A stretch of DNA of 64,000 nt from an uncultured Pelagibacteraceae bacterium (GTDB lineage: Bacteria > Pseudomonadota > Alphaproteobacteria > Pelagibacterales > Pelagibacteraceae): NCBI GenBank assembly GCA_902615435.1, contig CACMOZ010000004.1:1-64000 (forward strand). Direction: 5' to 3'. This document shows, piece by piece, positions 1 through 6,896 of the stretch; within the stretch, counting starts at the first letter, position 1, and each line of letters starts with the position of its first letter. Below the pieces are notes generated by a model. That model worked only from the letters and a program-made list of their open reading frames with translations. It made no database searches and was not told the DNA's origin. Position numbers and translations under genes: made by a program.

Positions 1-654
1 AAGAATCTTTTTTAAACTATTTGATTTTTTTTTGTTTGGTTCAACTTTTTTATATTTTGTTTGACTTAATAGTGGATAGGAAAAAATGAGAAACCAAAGG
101 GCTACAAAAATGGCAGTGGATCTAAAATTAATTTTTTGATCTAAATCGATTAAATAATTTGATTGAATTAATAAAATAATGGTCAAAATAAGTGTGATAA
201 TGCCACCTAAATACCCCAGCGCAAAAGCAAAACCAGACACCTTTCCCACATGTTGTTTATCCGCTGAATGAATTAATAATGAATTATAGAAAATAGAACT
301 TAGTTCATAAAAATAGTTTGCCAAACAAACTATGATTAAGGTAAATAAAATATATTCAGTAGATGGTTTTGCAAACCATAATGCTGCTGTAAAAAGTATA
401 CATAAATAGGTGCTTGATTTTAAGATAATTGAGTTTAAATTCTTCTTATCAGCTAAATTTCCTAAAAAGGGTCCGCTTAATGCAATGCATAGTCCTGATA
501 CTGAAATGGCCCAACCCCAATATGCCTGGCCATTAACCATATCTTGAACAATTGACTCCGCAAAATAATTTGAGAAAACAAAAGTTATAATAACTGTTGT
601 AAAGGCAGAATTAGCAAAATCATAAAGAGAAAATTTATAAGATTTTAAATTCAT
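1..654 (-). CDS. UMF1-family MFS transporter, 3' end cut by window edge
   Basis: The frame stays open from the ATG at 654 to base 1 (218 codons), so the C-terminal half lies outside the window. The start region reads YDFANSAFTTV, the hallmark N-terminus of the UMF1 (Atg22-like) branch of the major facilitator superfamily. Further on are FYNSLLIHSAD and SGFAFALGYLGG, also typical of the family. Several hydrophobic helices are visible (about residues 10-30, 45-65, 80-125, 145-170 and 185-200). The substrate cannot be told from sequence. It is transcribed away from the disrupted lyase genes and may be the intact border of the accessory region. Confidence 0.82.
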   Translation of the reverse strand, partial: MNLKSYKFSLYDFANSAFTTVIITFVFSNYFAESIVQDMVNGQAYWGWAISVSGLCIALSGPFLGNLADKKNLNSIILKSSTYLCILFTAALWFAKPSTEYILFTLIIVCLANYFYELSSIFYNSLLIHSADKQHVGKVSGFAFALGYLGGIITLILTIILLIQSNYLIDLDQKINFRSTAIFVALWFLIFSYPLLSQTKYKKVEPNKKKSNSLKKIL

Positions 655-708
655 GCTAATTTAATATCTTATAAATCCAGAACCACGATCGCTAAAAGTT
701 TTTTCATT

Positions 709-1329
709 TTAAAGTTTATTACAATTGTACCCTAAATTTATTAGGTTTAATTTATTACATTGATCTGCAAATCTTATTTCATCTATGTACAAAATTTGAA
801 CTGTTGACGCTTCCTCATACTTCCATTTAGTTTTCACTTTTTTTCCTTTAGCCTTTATTTGATTTGCTCTGTCTTGATAAATACCAAAATTTGTTGACGA
901 GAGTGATGAGTTTCCTGGCATTTTATTTTGCATATCTACAATTTTTTTGCCGTTAACCCATATGAATAAACTTTTCTTATTTGGTGTATGTACTATTACA
1001 TCTATCCACTTTCCTAAGTGATTAGAAAAATGTTTTAAATCAAAAAAAGGTGGATCGTGATATTTTTCGCTTATTTTTCTACAAATATTTTTTCCCAGAA
1101 GTTTTTTGCTAATTTTCACGCACTCATTGTCGTGAAGAAAACTTCTTAACTGTACATTTACAATTCCTTCAGGTGAAATACCCATTCTATAATGTGCACC
1201 TTTGCCTTTTCTATGTATTTGATTGAATATAAGTGGCGTATTTGAATGAATATAATTTTTAGGGATTAATACGGAAAATGAAAGCCATTTACTTCCCCAA
1301 TCCCGATACTTTGTTCCTATAAAAACTCG
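709..1329 (-). pseudogene. C-terminal two thirds of a heparin-lyase-I-like secreted polysaccharide lyase, detached by inversion
   Basis: The frame is open from about 1334 to the stop at 709, but the first ATG is only at 1185 inside the domain, so this is a gene tail, not a whole gene. Translation upstream of that ATG continues the fold (IGTKYRDWGSKWLSFSVLIP, then FNQIH), and downstream come GKWIDVIVH, LFIWVNGKKI and LYIDEIRFA. This is the beta-jelly-roll pattern of heparin lyase I / LamG-like lyases. Its missing N-terminus is found at 1676-2017 on the other strand. Joining the two across the 8-bp repeat gives an in-frame protein of 320 residues with a signal peptide. Family assignment is from motif recall; the substrate is unknown. 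Confidence 0.7.
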
Positions 1330-1507
1330 AGGTTATGGAGCCCATGTAGCTTGGATACCGTTTTATTTAAACGACGAAAAAAATAATACAGAAAATATTC
1401 AAAAAGTTCATGAAATTGCAACTGGATTTAGTTTAGATGATTATTCTGGTGGAGCTTTGGCTATTCACTCAGGTTGTTTATACGGTAAAAATTATATTCG
1501 TTACTAA
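1330..1507 (+). pseudogene. Detached C-terminus (58 codons) of the alginate-lyase-like protein
   Basis: The plus-strand frame starting GYGAHVAWIPFYL and ending YGKNYIRY-stop at 1505-1507 has no start codon or ribosome site of its own. Placed after KTR of the minus-strand gene that ends at the 2018-2025 repeat, it continues that protein in frame and gives 372 residues. The aromatic and glycine-rich composition (DDYSGGALAIHSG) fits the end of a lyase. It is a stranded gene tail, not an independent gene. Confidence 0.7.
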
Positions 1508-1675
1508 TTTAAACTTATCATCAAACAGACTAGCTTTGATACGTTCATAACTCTTCAACTTAACCCAACTTTTATGTCCACTTATCACTGCTAAAATATG
1601 GGAAGACTAGGTGCAGACTAGAAGATAATTTTTACTTTTCATAAATATTTAATACTGATAATTTAAACTTTAACG
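1508..1675. promoter_or_regulatory. Spacer with AGACTAG repeats, upstream of the heparin-lyase-like start
   Basis: This 168-base spacer lies between the stranded lyase tail and the ATG at 1676. It holds three copies of AGACTAG (1527-1533, 1604-1610, 1615-1621), the last inside an 18-mer shared with the leader of the neighbouring lyase gene. In the re-inverted arrangement it is the intergenic region between two tandem lyase genes. No convincing -35/-10 pair is claimed; AT-rich candidates such as TATTTAATACTGATAAT lie near 1645-1665. Confidence 0.4.
1611..1628 (+). repeat. 18-bp repeat, copy 1 (leader of heparin-lyase-like gene)
   Basis: GTGCAGACTAGAAGATAA, ending 47 bases before the ATG at 1676. 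The exact reverse complement lies at 2997-3014. In both places the copy has the same orientation relative to the following lyase gene and sits at a similar distance from its start, so it may be a shared operator or promoter element. Confidence 0.75.
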
Positions 1676-2116
1676 ATGAAAAGTTTGTCTATATTTTTAT
1701 TATTTTTTCTCTTTTTAAATAATTCATATGCTGATCCAATAGTGTGGAAAGAATTAGCTGGAAGCAAAAGTAGTGGTAATAGTCGTTTAATTAATTTACC
1801 TGATAATGTTCTTGAAGGTAAAAAATTAAGAATGAACCATTGGGATTCATGCTGGCAAAATGGTAAAGGACCTGATCACTGTTTGATAATCACAGATGAA
1901 ATTTCAAGAGATGATAATATCTCTATTAAATTTGAAAGTCATCCAGGTGATTGTGGGATATACAAGAAATCAAATGATAGCAAAAATAACTGGAACAATT
2001 GCTATGAGGGAGCACGACGAGTTTTGACTATACTTGTTTTGCCTGCATCTGGGTCTAGGCCTGCAATTTCTTTGTTGTTATTTTTAATCAGTCTTTTAGC
2101 ATGTGTTTCTAATTGA
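1676..2116 (+). CDS. N-terminal part of heparin-lyase-like secreted lyase, fused by inversion to antisense sequence
   Basis: The first 114 codons encode a signal peptide (about residues 1-19, ending SYA) and the start of a heparin-lyase-like domain, with SHPGDCG and NNCYEGAR matching the conserved acidic/Arg-rich entry strand of that fold. From about 2018 the frame runs into DNA that is antisense to the minus-strand lyase gene and ends at 2116 in a nonsense hydrophobic tail. The proper continuation is at 709-1329 on the minus strand. The ATG follows an AT-rich leader with the 18-bp repeat. As it stands the product would be a truncated, probably inactive secreted protein. Confidence 0.65.
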   Translation: MKSLSIFLLFFLFLNNSYADPIVWKELAGSKSSGNSRLINLPDNVLEGKKLRMNHWDSCWQNGKGPDHCLIITDEISRDDNISIKFESHPGDCGIYKKSNDSKNNWNNCYEGARRVLTILVLPASGSRPAISLLLFLISLLACVSN

Positions 2117-2958
2117 TCTCTAAGAGAACCATTTTTAAATTTAGTGTTATAAATATTGAATCCATTCAATCTTAAAACTTCAGCTCCTTGAATAACGTGT
2201 TGGATAACTTCATTATTACCTCTTAACTTTTTTTCAAAAAATTTTTTTTTATCTAAAGTTTTCATTAAATTCATATAAATTTCATAACCTTCCACAAATA
2301 GTTTTTTGTCATTAATTGCCGCGCCCCACATGATAAATGAAGTTGCTCTAGCGAATTTTGTATCGATTGTAAAATATTTAGTATCGTCTCCAGAAATTGA
2401 TTTATATCTTCCAGCATCTTTGTTCTTAATTCTTGCATCAGCTAAATAAGAATTTTTCTTTAAGTCTTCAACGTAAATATTCAGTTGATTAATTTCTTCT
2501 TTATTTAATTTGTTTTTATTTCTCAAATACGAAGTAGAATACGCTAAAGATTTTATTAATATATTTGTCACAAATGAAGGTGATGACCCCCCTTTTTCAG
2601 TCCAATCAACTTTTTTAAAACTATTTGATATAGAGAGATCAACCAATCTTTTTTTAAATATCCCATCTTCTTTTTCAGAACTGTAACCAGCTAGGGCGTT
2701 ATTTAGGTAAGCGGTATTATCCTCTATAAAAGTAGACGCTCCATCTATTGCCAACGGTTCCTCATAACCTTGGATGAAATCTGAAAAATTTTTGTTTAGT
2801 GTTAATGCGCCTCTCCCTGCATATCTACAGCTTTCTTCATTAACTTTTGATAAATCTAAAAGTTTTAAATCTTTTGTAATTTCAATGCTATGTGAAGGAA
2901 TATGTAAAAATAATAATAACGTAAAATTTATTATTATCAATTTTAAAAGTTTTTTCAT
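2002..2958 (-). CDS. Alginate-lyase-like secreted protein, C-terminus removed by inversion
   Basis: The predicted product has 318 residues: a signal peptide (about 1-24, cut near SHS), then a helical region with RGNNEVIQHVIQGAEVLRLNGF and NIYNTKFKNGSLRDQL. This resembles the alpha/alpha-toroid of alginate lyases (PF05426-type), where an Arg-Gly helix, 'A-LRL-G-dlY' and a trailing G-L segment recur. Up to KTR (base 2018) it is native; the last residues RAPS are read from inverted DNA. The true end, GYGAHVAWIPFYL onward, is at 1330-1507. It overlaps the oppositely oriented 1676-2116 frame by 115 bases, itself a sign of rearrangement. Substrate unknown; family call moderate. Confidence 0.6.
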   Translation of the reverse strand: MKKLLKLIIINFTLLLFLHIPSHSIEITKDLKLLDLSKVNEESCRYAGRGALTLNKNFSDFIQGYEEPLAIDGASTFIEDNTAYLNNALAGYSSEKEDGIFKKRLVDLSISNSFKKVDWTEKGGSSPSFVTNILIKSLAYSTSYLRNKNKLNKEEINQLNIYVEDLKKNSYLADARIKNKDAGRYKSISGDDTKYFTIDTKFARATSFIMWGAAINDKKLFVEGYEIYMNLMKTLDKKKFFEKKLRGNNEVIQHVIQGAEVLRLNGFNIYNTKFKNGSLRDQLETHAKRLIKNNNKEIAGLDPDAGKTSIVKTRRAPS

Positions 2959-2996
2959 TAAATTATCTTACCAAATTTTCCCTCTCTGTCTTCTAG

Positions 2997-3014
2997 TTAT
3001 CTTCTAGTCTGCAC
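2997..3014 (-). repeat. 18-bp repeat, copy 2 (leader of alginate-lyase-like gene)
   Basis: On the minus strand this reads GTGCAGACTAGAAGATAA, identical to 1611-1628, and ends 38 bases before the ATG at 2958. It is directly followed by a second ACTAGAAGA, giving two tandem 9-mers two bases apart. With copy 1 it forms an 18-bp inverted repeat around the present arrangement, or a direct repeat in the re-inverted one. Confidence 0.75.
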
Positions 3015-3080
3015 AAATTAATTTGCCTTGATTTCTAATGCTAATTGAAAGGTTAAATAATAAAATAAGGATTGATAATT

Positions 3081-3110
3081 TTTTGAGACTACCTGAGACT
3101 GTCTGAGACT
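3081..3110 (+). repeat. Three tandem 10-bp units, NNNTGAGACT
   Basis: TTTTGAGACT, ACCTGAGACT and GTCTGAGACT follow each other without a gap. The helical-turn period of 10 bases and the position next to a truncated tRNA suggest arm-type protein binding sites of an integration system, but a chance microrepeat is possible. Confidence 0.6.
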
Positions 3111-3125
3111 CTAATCTTACTGTAT

Positions 3126-3172
3126 CCTTGGAGTTTTAAGTCCTTTGTGTCTACCAATTTCACCACGAGGGC
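3126..3172 (-). pseudogene. tRNA-Leu(UAA) remnant, 5' half only
   Basis: On the minus strand from 3172 the sequence gives a 7-nt acceptor strand GCCCTCG, TG, a D-arm GTG...TTGGTAGA...CAC and an anticodon loop CTTAAAA (3134-3140), anticodon UAA. Past the loop the expected complementary stem is missing (CTCC in place of TCC), and no variable arm, T-arm (GGTTCGA type) or CGAGGGC acceptor partner follows. It is therefore a 39-47-nt remnant ending in the anticodon loop, a common crossover point for tyrosine integrases. Confidence 0.6.
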
Positions 3173-3254
3173 ACGTCGTTATTTATAATGTTTAGTTATT
3201 ATATTAATACACAAGGATTTTAAAGATGTAAAAAAAATTATATCACTTCGAGGC

Positions 3255-4142
3255 TTAAAACTCTGTTTCCGAATATAATAAATCAAATTGGTAGTTTTTT
3301 GGAGTTCTTTTCAAATAAATTGTTTTATTTATAATCTTAGATAAATTAGATTTTTTTAAAATAGATTTTGATTTATTTATGTAAAATTCTCCACAAAAAT
3401 GAACCTTAAAATATTTTTGAATAAGCGTGTAAAAAATAAATATGTTTTTTTTCAAGAAACTTGTGTTTGAGCAATAGATTATATTTAAAGTTTTAAAGAA
3501 GCGTTTTTTCTTTGTTACATCGCCTATAATTAGGCAATTTTTTTTAGAAATTGAGTTAAAGAAAATAAATTTTTTAAATCTAGAATTATTATAATCTTTT
3601 ATAATTTTTTGCTGAGATTTGTTTGTTTTTTTCATTAAAAAATTTTGATTATGTAGAATATCAAAGCTTAGTTTAATGTTTTTTGCAAAAAATTTTTTGA
3701 TAAAAATAATTTTGTACTTCATATTGAATTTTTTGAACCCTAACTTTAGAAAAGTTTTTTCCAGTCTAGGTAGTGAGCTTAAAACTGTTATAATACAATT
3801 TTGTTTAATTTGATTTATAAGCATTGAAGAACCAATACGATGGTTTGTATCAACCATCCATGAATGAATATTGCAATTTAAAAATTTTTTTTTATTATAT
3901 TTTTTCTGGGAAAAAATTGTTCCAACAAATCCGACTATTTTTTTTTCATACAATAAGACATTACAAATTGGATATTTTTTATTAATAAAATTATTAAAAA
4001 GAAATAATACTTTTGGGTAATTAAGATTGGTTTGTTTTTTTAGATATTTAAGCGTTTGGATATATAAACGACCATTGTTAAAAACTTTTGCAACTTTATA
4101 ATTTTTTAACCAAGATTTATGAGTTTTTTTTGATCCATGCAT
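3255..4142 (-). CDS. GNAT-like putative N-acyltransferase
   Basis: The product has 295 residues and is very rich in Lys, Asn and Phe. Residues about 55-140 show a GNAT-like course: a strand with LLYEKKIVGFVG, a strand ending in HSWMVDTNHR followed by IGSSMLINQI (the position of the acyl-CoA loop and helix), and FLKLGFKKF, the usual 'G-F' strand near the domain end. The C-terminal half is not recognised and could be a second degenerate acyltransferase-like domain. The start overlaps the stop of the acyl carrier protein gene by one base, so the two are translationally coupled. An acyl-ACP donor is therefore a reasonable inference; the acceptor is unknown. Fold call moderate. Confidence 0.5.
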   Translation of the reverse strand: MHGSKKTHKSWLKNYKVAKVFNNGRLYIQTLKYLKKQTNLNYPKVLFLFNNFINKKYPICNVLLYEKKIVGFVGTIFSQKKYNKKKFLNCNIHSWMVDTNHRIGSSMLINQIKQNCIITVLSSLPRLEKTFLKLGFKKFNMKYKIIFIKKFFAKNIKLSFDILHNQNFLMKKTNKSQQKIIKDYNNSRFKKFIFFNSISKKNCLIIGDVTKKKRFFKTLNIIYCSNTSFLKKNIFIFYTLIQKYFKVHFCGEFYINKSKSILKKSNLSKIINKTIYLKRTPKNYQFDLLYSETEF

Positions 4143-4393
4143 TAAACAATTAAAGATTTTTTCTTCAATGCGGAAATAAGTTTTCTAACGCTTTTAATTT
4201 CAGCAATATTTTTTACTTTGCCAATTTTTCCATTAAGTTTTTTGTCAATCGCGCTAATTATATCTAATTGAGCTAAAGAATCCCAACTATCCATTTTTTC
4301 ATAATTATCAATTTTTTCAATTTCTTTTGGACTTATTTTAAGAATTTTAGAAATTATTTTTATTATTTCTTCTTTGGAAATTTTATTTTTCAT
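4142..4393 (-). CDS. Dedicated acyl carrier protein
   Basis: The product has 83 residues and the phosphopantetheine attachment motif D38-S39-L40 within MDSWDSLAQLDI, preceded by a helix with the KISPKEIEKI pattern of ACPs. It is not the fatty-acid ACP: the pI looks high because of the Lys-rich tail, and the MDSWDSLAQ context is that of specialised ACPs in surface or secondary-metabolite clusters. It lies between a KAS III/methyltransferase pair and a GNAT-like protein, spaced by 6 bases and by a 1-base overlap, and probably carries the acyl group made or used by those enzymes. Confidence 0.85.
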   Translation of the reverse strand: MKNKISKEEIIKIISKILKISPKEIEKIDNYEKMDSWDSLAQLDIISAIDKKLNGKIGKVKNIAEIKSVRKLISALKKKSLIV

Positions 4394-4399
4394 CGGTAG

Positions 4400-5071
4400 T
4401 TAATACGCAATATATATCTCAGAAGAATACAAAATCAAACCATATTTTGTTTTATAACTTATTATTCCTTTCTTTTTTAAATTTTCAAGGAGTTTTCTTT
4501 TTGTATACATGCTTCTAGGTAATGGCCAATCTTTTGAGATCAAAAGTTTTACATTTTTAAAATATTTCCTAGCTGTTTGAAGAATTTTTTTTTTATTTGA
4601 TAAAGTAACGATCGGAAAAATTAATTTCCCATTCTTCTTTAAATATTTTTTTGTTACTTTTAAGACATCATTAACTAATTCGGTTCCGTCTTCTCCACAA
4701 TCACAAGGTATTCCGTTTTTATACCAGGGAGATGCTTTAGCTACTTTTTTAGCTATGGCTGAAATAGACTCAATGATTAAATCAAATTTTTCACCTTCCC
4801 AAGGTTCAAACATTGTCCCAGCTTTTGCGAAAATCTTTATTTTATTCTTTTTTGCGTTTCTTTTGCATAATGAGATTGCTTGTGTTGAAATATCTGAAAA
4901 AAAATATTTATTTTTAAATTTTGTTTTTTTAGCTACCGACAAACCTACATAACCAGTGCCACAACCTAAGTCTAAAATATCTGAATTTTTCTTCAAAGTT
5001 TTCAATGTGCTTTCTACTAGTAGATTTGTCGTAGCGTTTGGAGTAAAAACTTTTTTTTCAACTTTAATCAT
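4400..5071 (-). CDS. Class I SAM-dependent methyltransferase (PrmC/HemK-like fold)
   Basis: The product has 223 residues. Motif I is LDLGCGTGYVG (about 33-43); motif II has FFSDIS; the motif IV region is FDLIIESIS, where PrmC enzymes have NPPY, so glutamine methylation of release factors is not expected. FTPNATTNLLVE near the start resembles the 'rP-teeLv' entry of the PrmC/small-molecule branch. A CDCGEDG segment lies mid-protein. It is co-transcribed with KAS III (3 bases) and ACP (6 bases), so a role on the product or carrier-bound intermediate of this cluster is inferred. Substrate unknown. Confidence 0.7.
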   Translation of the reverse strand: MIKVEKKVFTPNATTNLLVESTLKTLKKNSDILDLGCGTGYVGLSVAKKTKFKNKYFFSDISTQAISLCKRNAKKNKIKIFAKAGTMFEPWEGEKFDLIIESISAIAKKVAKASPWYKNGIPCDCGEDGTELVNDVLKVTKKYLKKNGKLIFPIVTLSNKKKILQTARKYFKNVKLLISKDWPLPRSMYTKRKLLENLKKKGIISYKTKYGLILYSSEIYIAY

Positions 5072-5074
5072 AAA

Positions 5075-6022
5075 TTATAAAATTTTGTTCCACTTTATTA
5101 ATGCGGATCCCCAGGATAAACCCACACCATATCCGGCGATGATTATTTTATTATTATTAGATATTTTCTTTTTAGTACATGCATCTTTTAATGCAATAGG
5201 TATTGAGGCTGAAATTGTATTACCAACTTTACCATAATTCTCAAAAGTCTTATCCTTTTCTAGAGAAAGTCTTCTGTTGATATTATCTAAAATATATTTA
5301 CTAGCTTGGTGAAATATAAATTTATCTATCTTATTTCTATTAATTTTAATTTTCTTTAATAAAGCTTCTACATTGTTTGGGACAACATCCATAGCAAAAG
5401 TTAAAACTTTTGCTCCATTCATCACAATTTCATTCGTCTCAGATGATAATAATAAAGCATCAGCTCCAGAACCATCTGCTCCTAATTCAAATGGACCAAT
5501 ATAATTTTTTTTACTTTTTGAAATCAATGTTGCTGCTGCTGCATCAGAAAAAATAGGTCTACAAGCTGTATTCGTTTTGCTTATGTGTTTTGTGTAAGTA
5601 TCAGCACAAACTATAATTCCATTGTTCACTTCTTTCGATTCAATTAAACTAGATGCCATTCTTAGGGCGTAAACAAATCCTGAACAACCTAAATTAATAT
5701 CAAATGCTATTATATCCTTTCTTAAATTTAATCTATTTTGAATTATACAGGCTGAGGTTGGAATTCTAAAATTCGAAGTTTGAGATACTAAAATTACAAA
5801 ATCAATTTTATTTTTTGGAAATTTTTTAAGAATCTTATTTATTGCTTTAATGCTTATATCTATGACAGTTTCTTTATCATTAGAAATATAACGATTATTG
5901 ATCCCTGTTTTAGCTTTAATTCTATCTATATTTACACTGGGATTATTTTTTTTAAAGATTTTATTATTCTCTACATTTTGAGGAAGAAAATACTCAATTG
6001 CTAATATTTTTGAACCTTGCAT
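5075..6022 (-). CDS. 3-oxoacyl-ACP synthase III-like protein (FabH superfamily)
   Basis: The product has 315 residues, normal for KAS III. The catalytic triad is complete: C113 in INLGCSGFVYAL, H238 in FIFHQASKY and N268 in YGKVGNTISAS. KTGINNRYIS near residue 38 and the glycine-rich end AGYGVGLSWGSALIKW are also diagnostic. Such enzymes start acyl chains from acyl-CoA and malonyl-ACP, or transfer acyl groups to non-thiol acceptors. Its place in an operon with a private ACP, a methyltransferase and a GNAT-like protein, next to a deacetylase, suggests a special acyl group for a surface sugar or small metabolite rather than membrane lipid synthesis. Confidence 0.85.
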   Translation of the reverse strand: MQGSKILAIEYFLPQNVENNKIFKKNNPSVNIDRIKAKTGINNRYISNDKETVIDISIKAINKILKKFPKNKIDFVILVSQTSNFRIPTSACIIQNRLNLRKDIIAFDINLGCSGFVYALRMASSLIESKEVNNGIIVCADTYTKHISKTNTACRPIFSDAAAATLISKSKKNYIGPFELGADGSGADALLLSSETNEIVMNGAKVLTFAMDVVPNNVEALLKKIKINRNKIDKFIFHQASKYILDNINRRLSLEKDKTFENYGKVGNTISASIPIALKDACTKKKISNNNKIIIAGYGVGLSWGSALIKWNKIL

Positions 6023-6029
6023 AGATAAT

Positions 6030-6770
6030 TTAAAATTTTCTCACAACTTTTAATACTTTTTCACTTATAAATCTGGTTAGTTTAGAAAATACTCCGTTAC
6101 TTGAGGCATTGAGCGCATCATCAAAACTAATAATTTTTTTTTTATTTTTGAGAATAAATTTTTGGAATTTTATAAAATTATTTTCATTCATATAATTAAG
6201 ATGCACTTGTGTACTTTGAATTCCAAAGGGTAACATTATTTCTTTATAAAATAGTTGCGGAACAAATTGAATATCGTATTCAGTATAAGGAAAAAAACCA
6301 TAACCATCTATTATGTTATTTAATTTATTTATTTTTAAAGCCTTAAATGTATTTAAATCATAAGTATGGTTTGGAGCAAAAAAAGATCTTATTTTTACTC
6401 CCTCTGACTGAAATATTTTTAGTCCGTTTGAAATTTTATTTATTTGATCTTCTAAAGAATGCCCAAAAAATTCAGATTTTCCTCCGTACCCGAAAAAATC
6501 TTTTTTATTTGTTTCAGTATCATAAACATGAGTAAAACCATGCATTGCAATTTCCCAACCTTTACTTTGCCAATTTCTTACTTGTTGCCAAAAATTATCT
6601 TTTTCTTCGTAACTTAAAAATTCTCGATCTTTATTATTGGGTATTACTCCTAATAAAGGTTTGATATTATATTCATCAAAAAGTGCTTCGCTTTTCTTCA
6701 TAAGTTTCCAGTTCATGTGGCTGGAAATATCATCAATTCTTATAAGTAAACCAGTATTTATTTTTTCCAT
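6030..6770 (-). CDS. Polysaccharide deacetylase-like protein (DUF2334 type)
   Basis: The product has 246 residues without a signal peptide, so cytoplasmic action is likely. The NodB-like metal motifs are visible: R11-I-D-D14, H77-G-F-T-H81 and FFAPNHTYD (130-138), which are the Asp and His positions binding the metal in this family. It is the first gene of the minus-strand cluster, 7 bases before the KAS III gene. An amine freed by N-deacetylation would be a natural acceptor for the GNAT-like acyltransferase downstream; that link is inference. The start ATG follows an AT-rich 126-base divergent spacer. Confidence 0.7.
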   Translation of the reverse strand: MEKINTGLLIRIDDISSHMNWKLMKKSEALFDEYNIKPLLGVIPNNKDREFLSYEEKDNFWQQVRNWQSKGWEIAMHGFTHVYDTETNKKDFFGYGGKSEFFGHSLEDQINKISNGLKIFQSEGVKIRSFFAPNHTYDLNTFKALKINKLNNIIDGYGFFPYTEYDIQFVPQLFYKEIMLPFGIQSTQVHLNYMNENNFIKFQKFILKNKKKIISFDDALNASSNGVFSKLTRFISEKVLKVVRKF

Positions 6771-6896
6771 TAGACTATTTCTATTTCATACTTAATATCA
6801 AAAAAAAATGTTTTTTATTATTAATATTTTAAAGTAATTAGAGGTGTATTTATATGACATTTATAATATTTAATAAATCTTATAAAATCATAATTT
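6771..6896. promoter_or_regulatory. Divergent promoter region between deacetylase and GT9 genes
   Basis: This 126-base, almost purely A/T spacer separates divergently transcribed genes and must hold both promoters. No specific operator or riboswitch could be recognised in it. An AGAGG element at 6840-6844 is too far from the GT9 start at 6897 to be its ribosome site. Confidence 0.4.

Larger units (their letters stand above)
1322..2025. other. Putative inverted segment bounded by 8-bp inverted repeats
   Basis: AAAACTCG at 1322-1329 is matched by its reverse complement CGAGTTTT at 2018-2025; identity does not extend usefully beyond 8 bases. Flipping the 688 bases between them restores two broken reading frames at once: the alginate-lyase-like gene becomes 1,119 nt (372 aa) and the heparin-lyase-like gene 963 nt (320 aa), both on the minus strand in tandem. 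Two simultaneous in-frame repairs are very unlikely by chance. Whether the flip happens in cells, is a fixed mutation, or is an assembly error cannot be told from one sequence. Confidence 0.8.
2959..3254. other. 296-base spacer with repeats and a tRNA remnant
   Basis: No open frame of note. From left to right it holds the leader of the alginate-lyase-like gene with a second 18-mer and a doubled ACTAGAAGA (minus strand, about 2987-3014), three 10-bp units ending in TGAGACT (3081-3110), the 5' half of a tRNA-Leu (3134-3172, minus strand) and a short AT-rich stretch. It looks like the scar of integration and recombination at a tRNA gene. Confidence 0.6.

Noticed and set aside
2774-3007. 77-codon plus-strand frame over the lyase signal-peptide region
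   Set aside because: It is antisense to a signal peptide and leader; hydrophobic content is a mirror effect.
3081-3110. CRISPR array or phage arm sites
   Set aside because: Units are only 10 bases and without spacers; arm sites remain possible but no integrase gene is in the window.
2990-3172. Group I intron in the tRNA-Leu(UAA) anticodon loop
   Set aside because: The break lies at the classic intron site, GACTT could pair with GAGTC downstream, and GTGCAGACTAGAAG recalls the conserved R strand. But no P, Q or S elements are visible and no 3' exon is present, so a remnant is the simpler reading. A covariance search (RF00028) would settle it.
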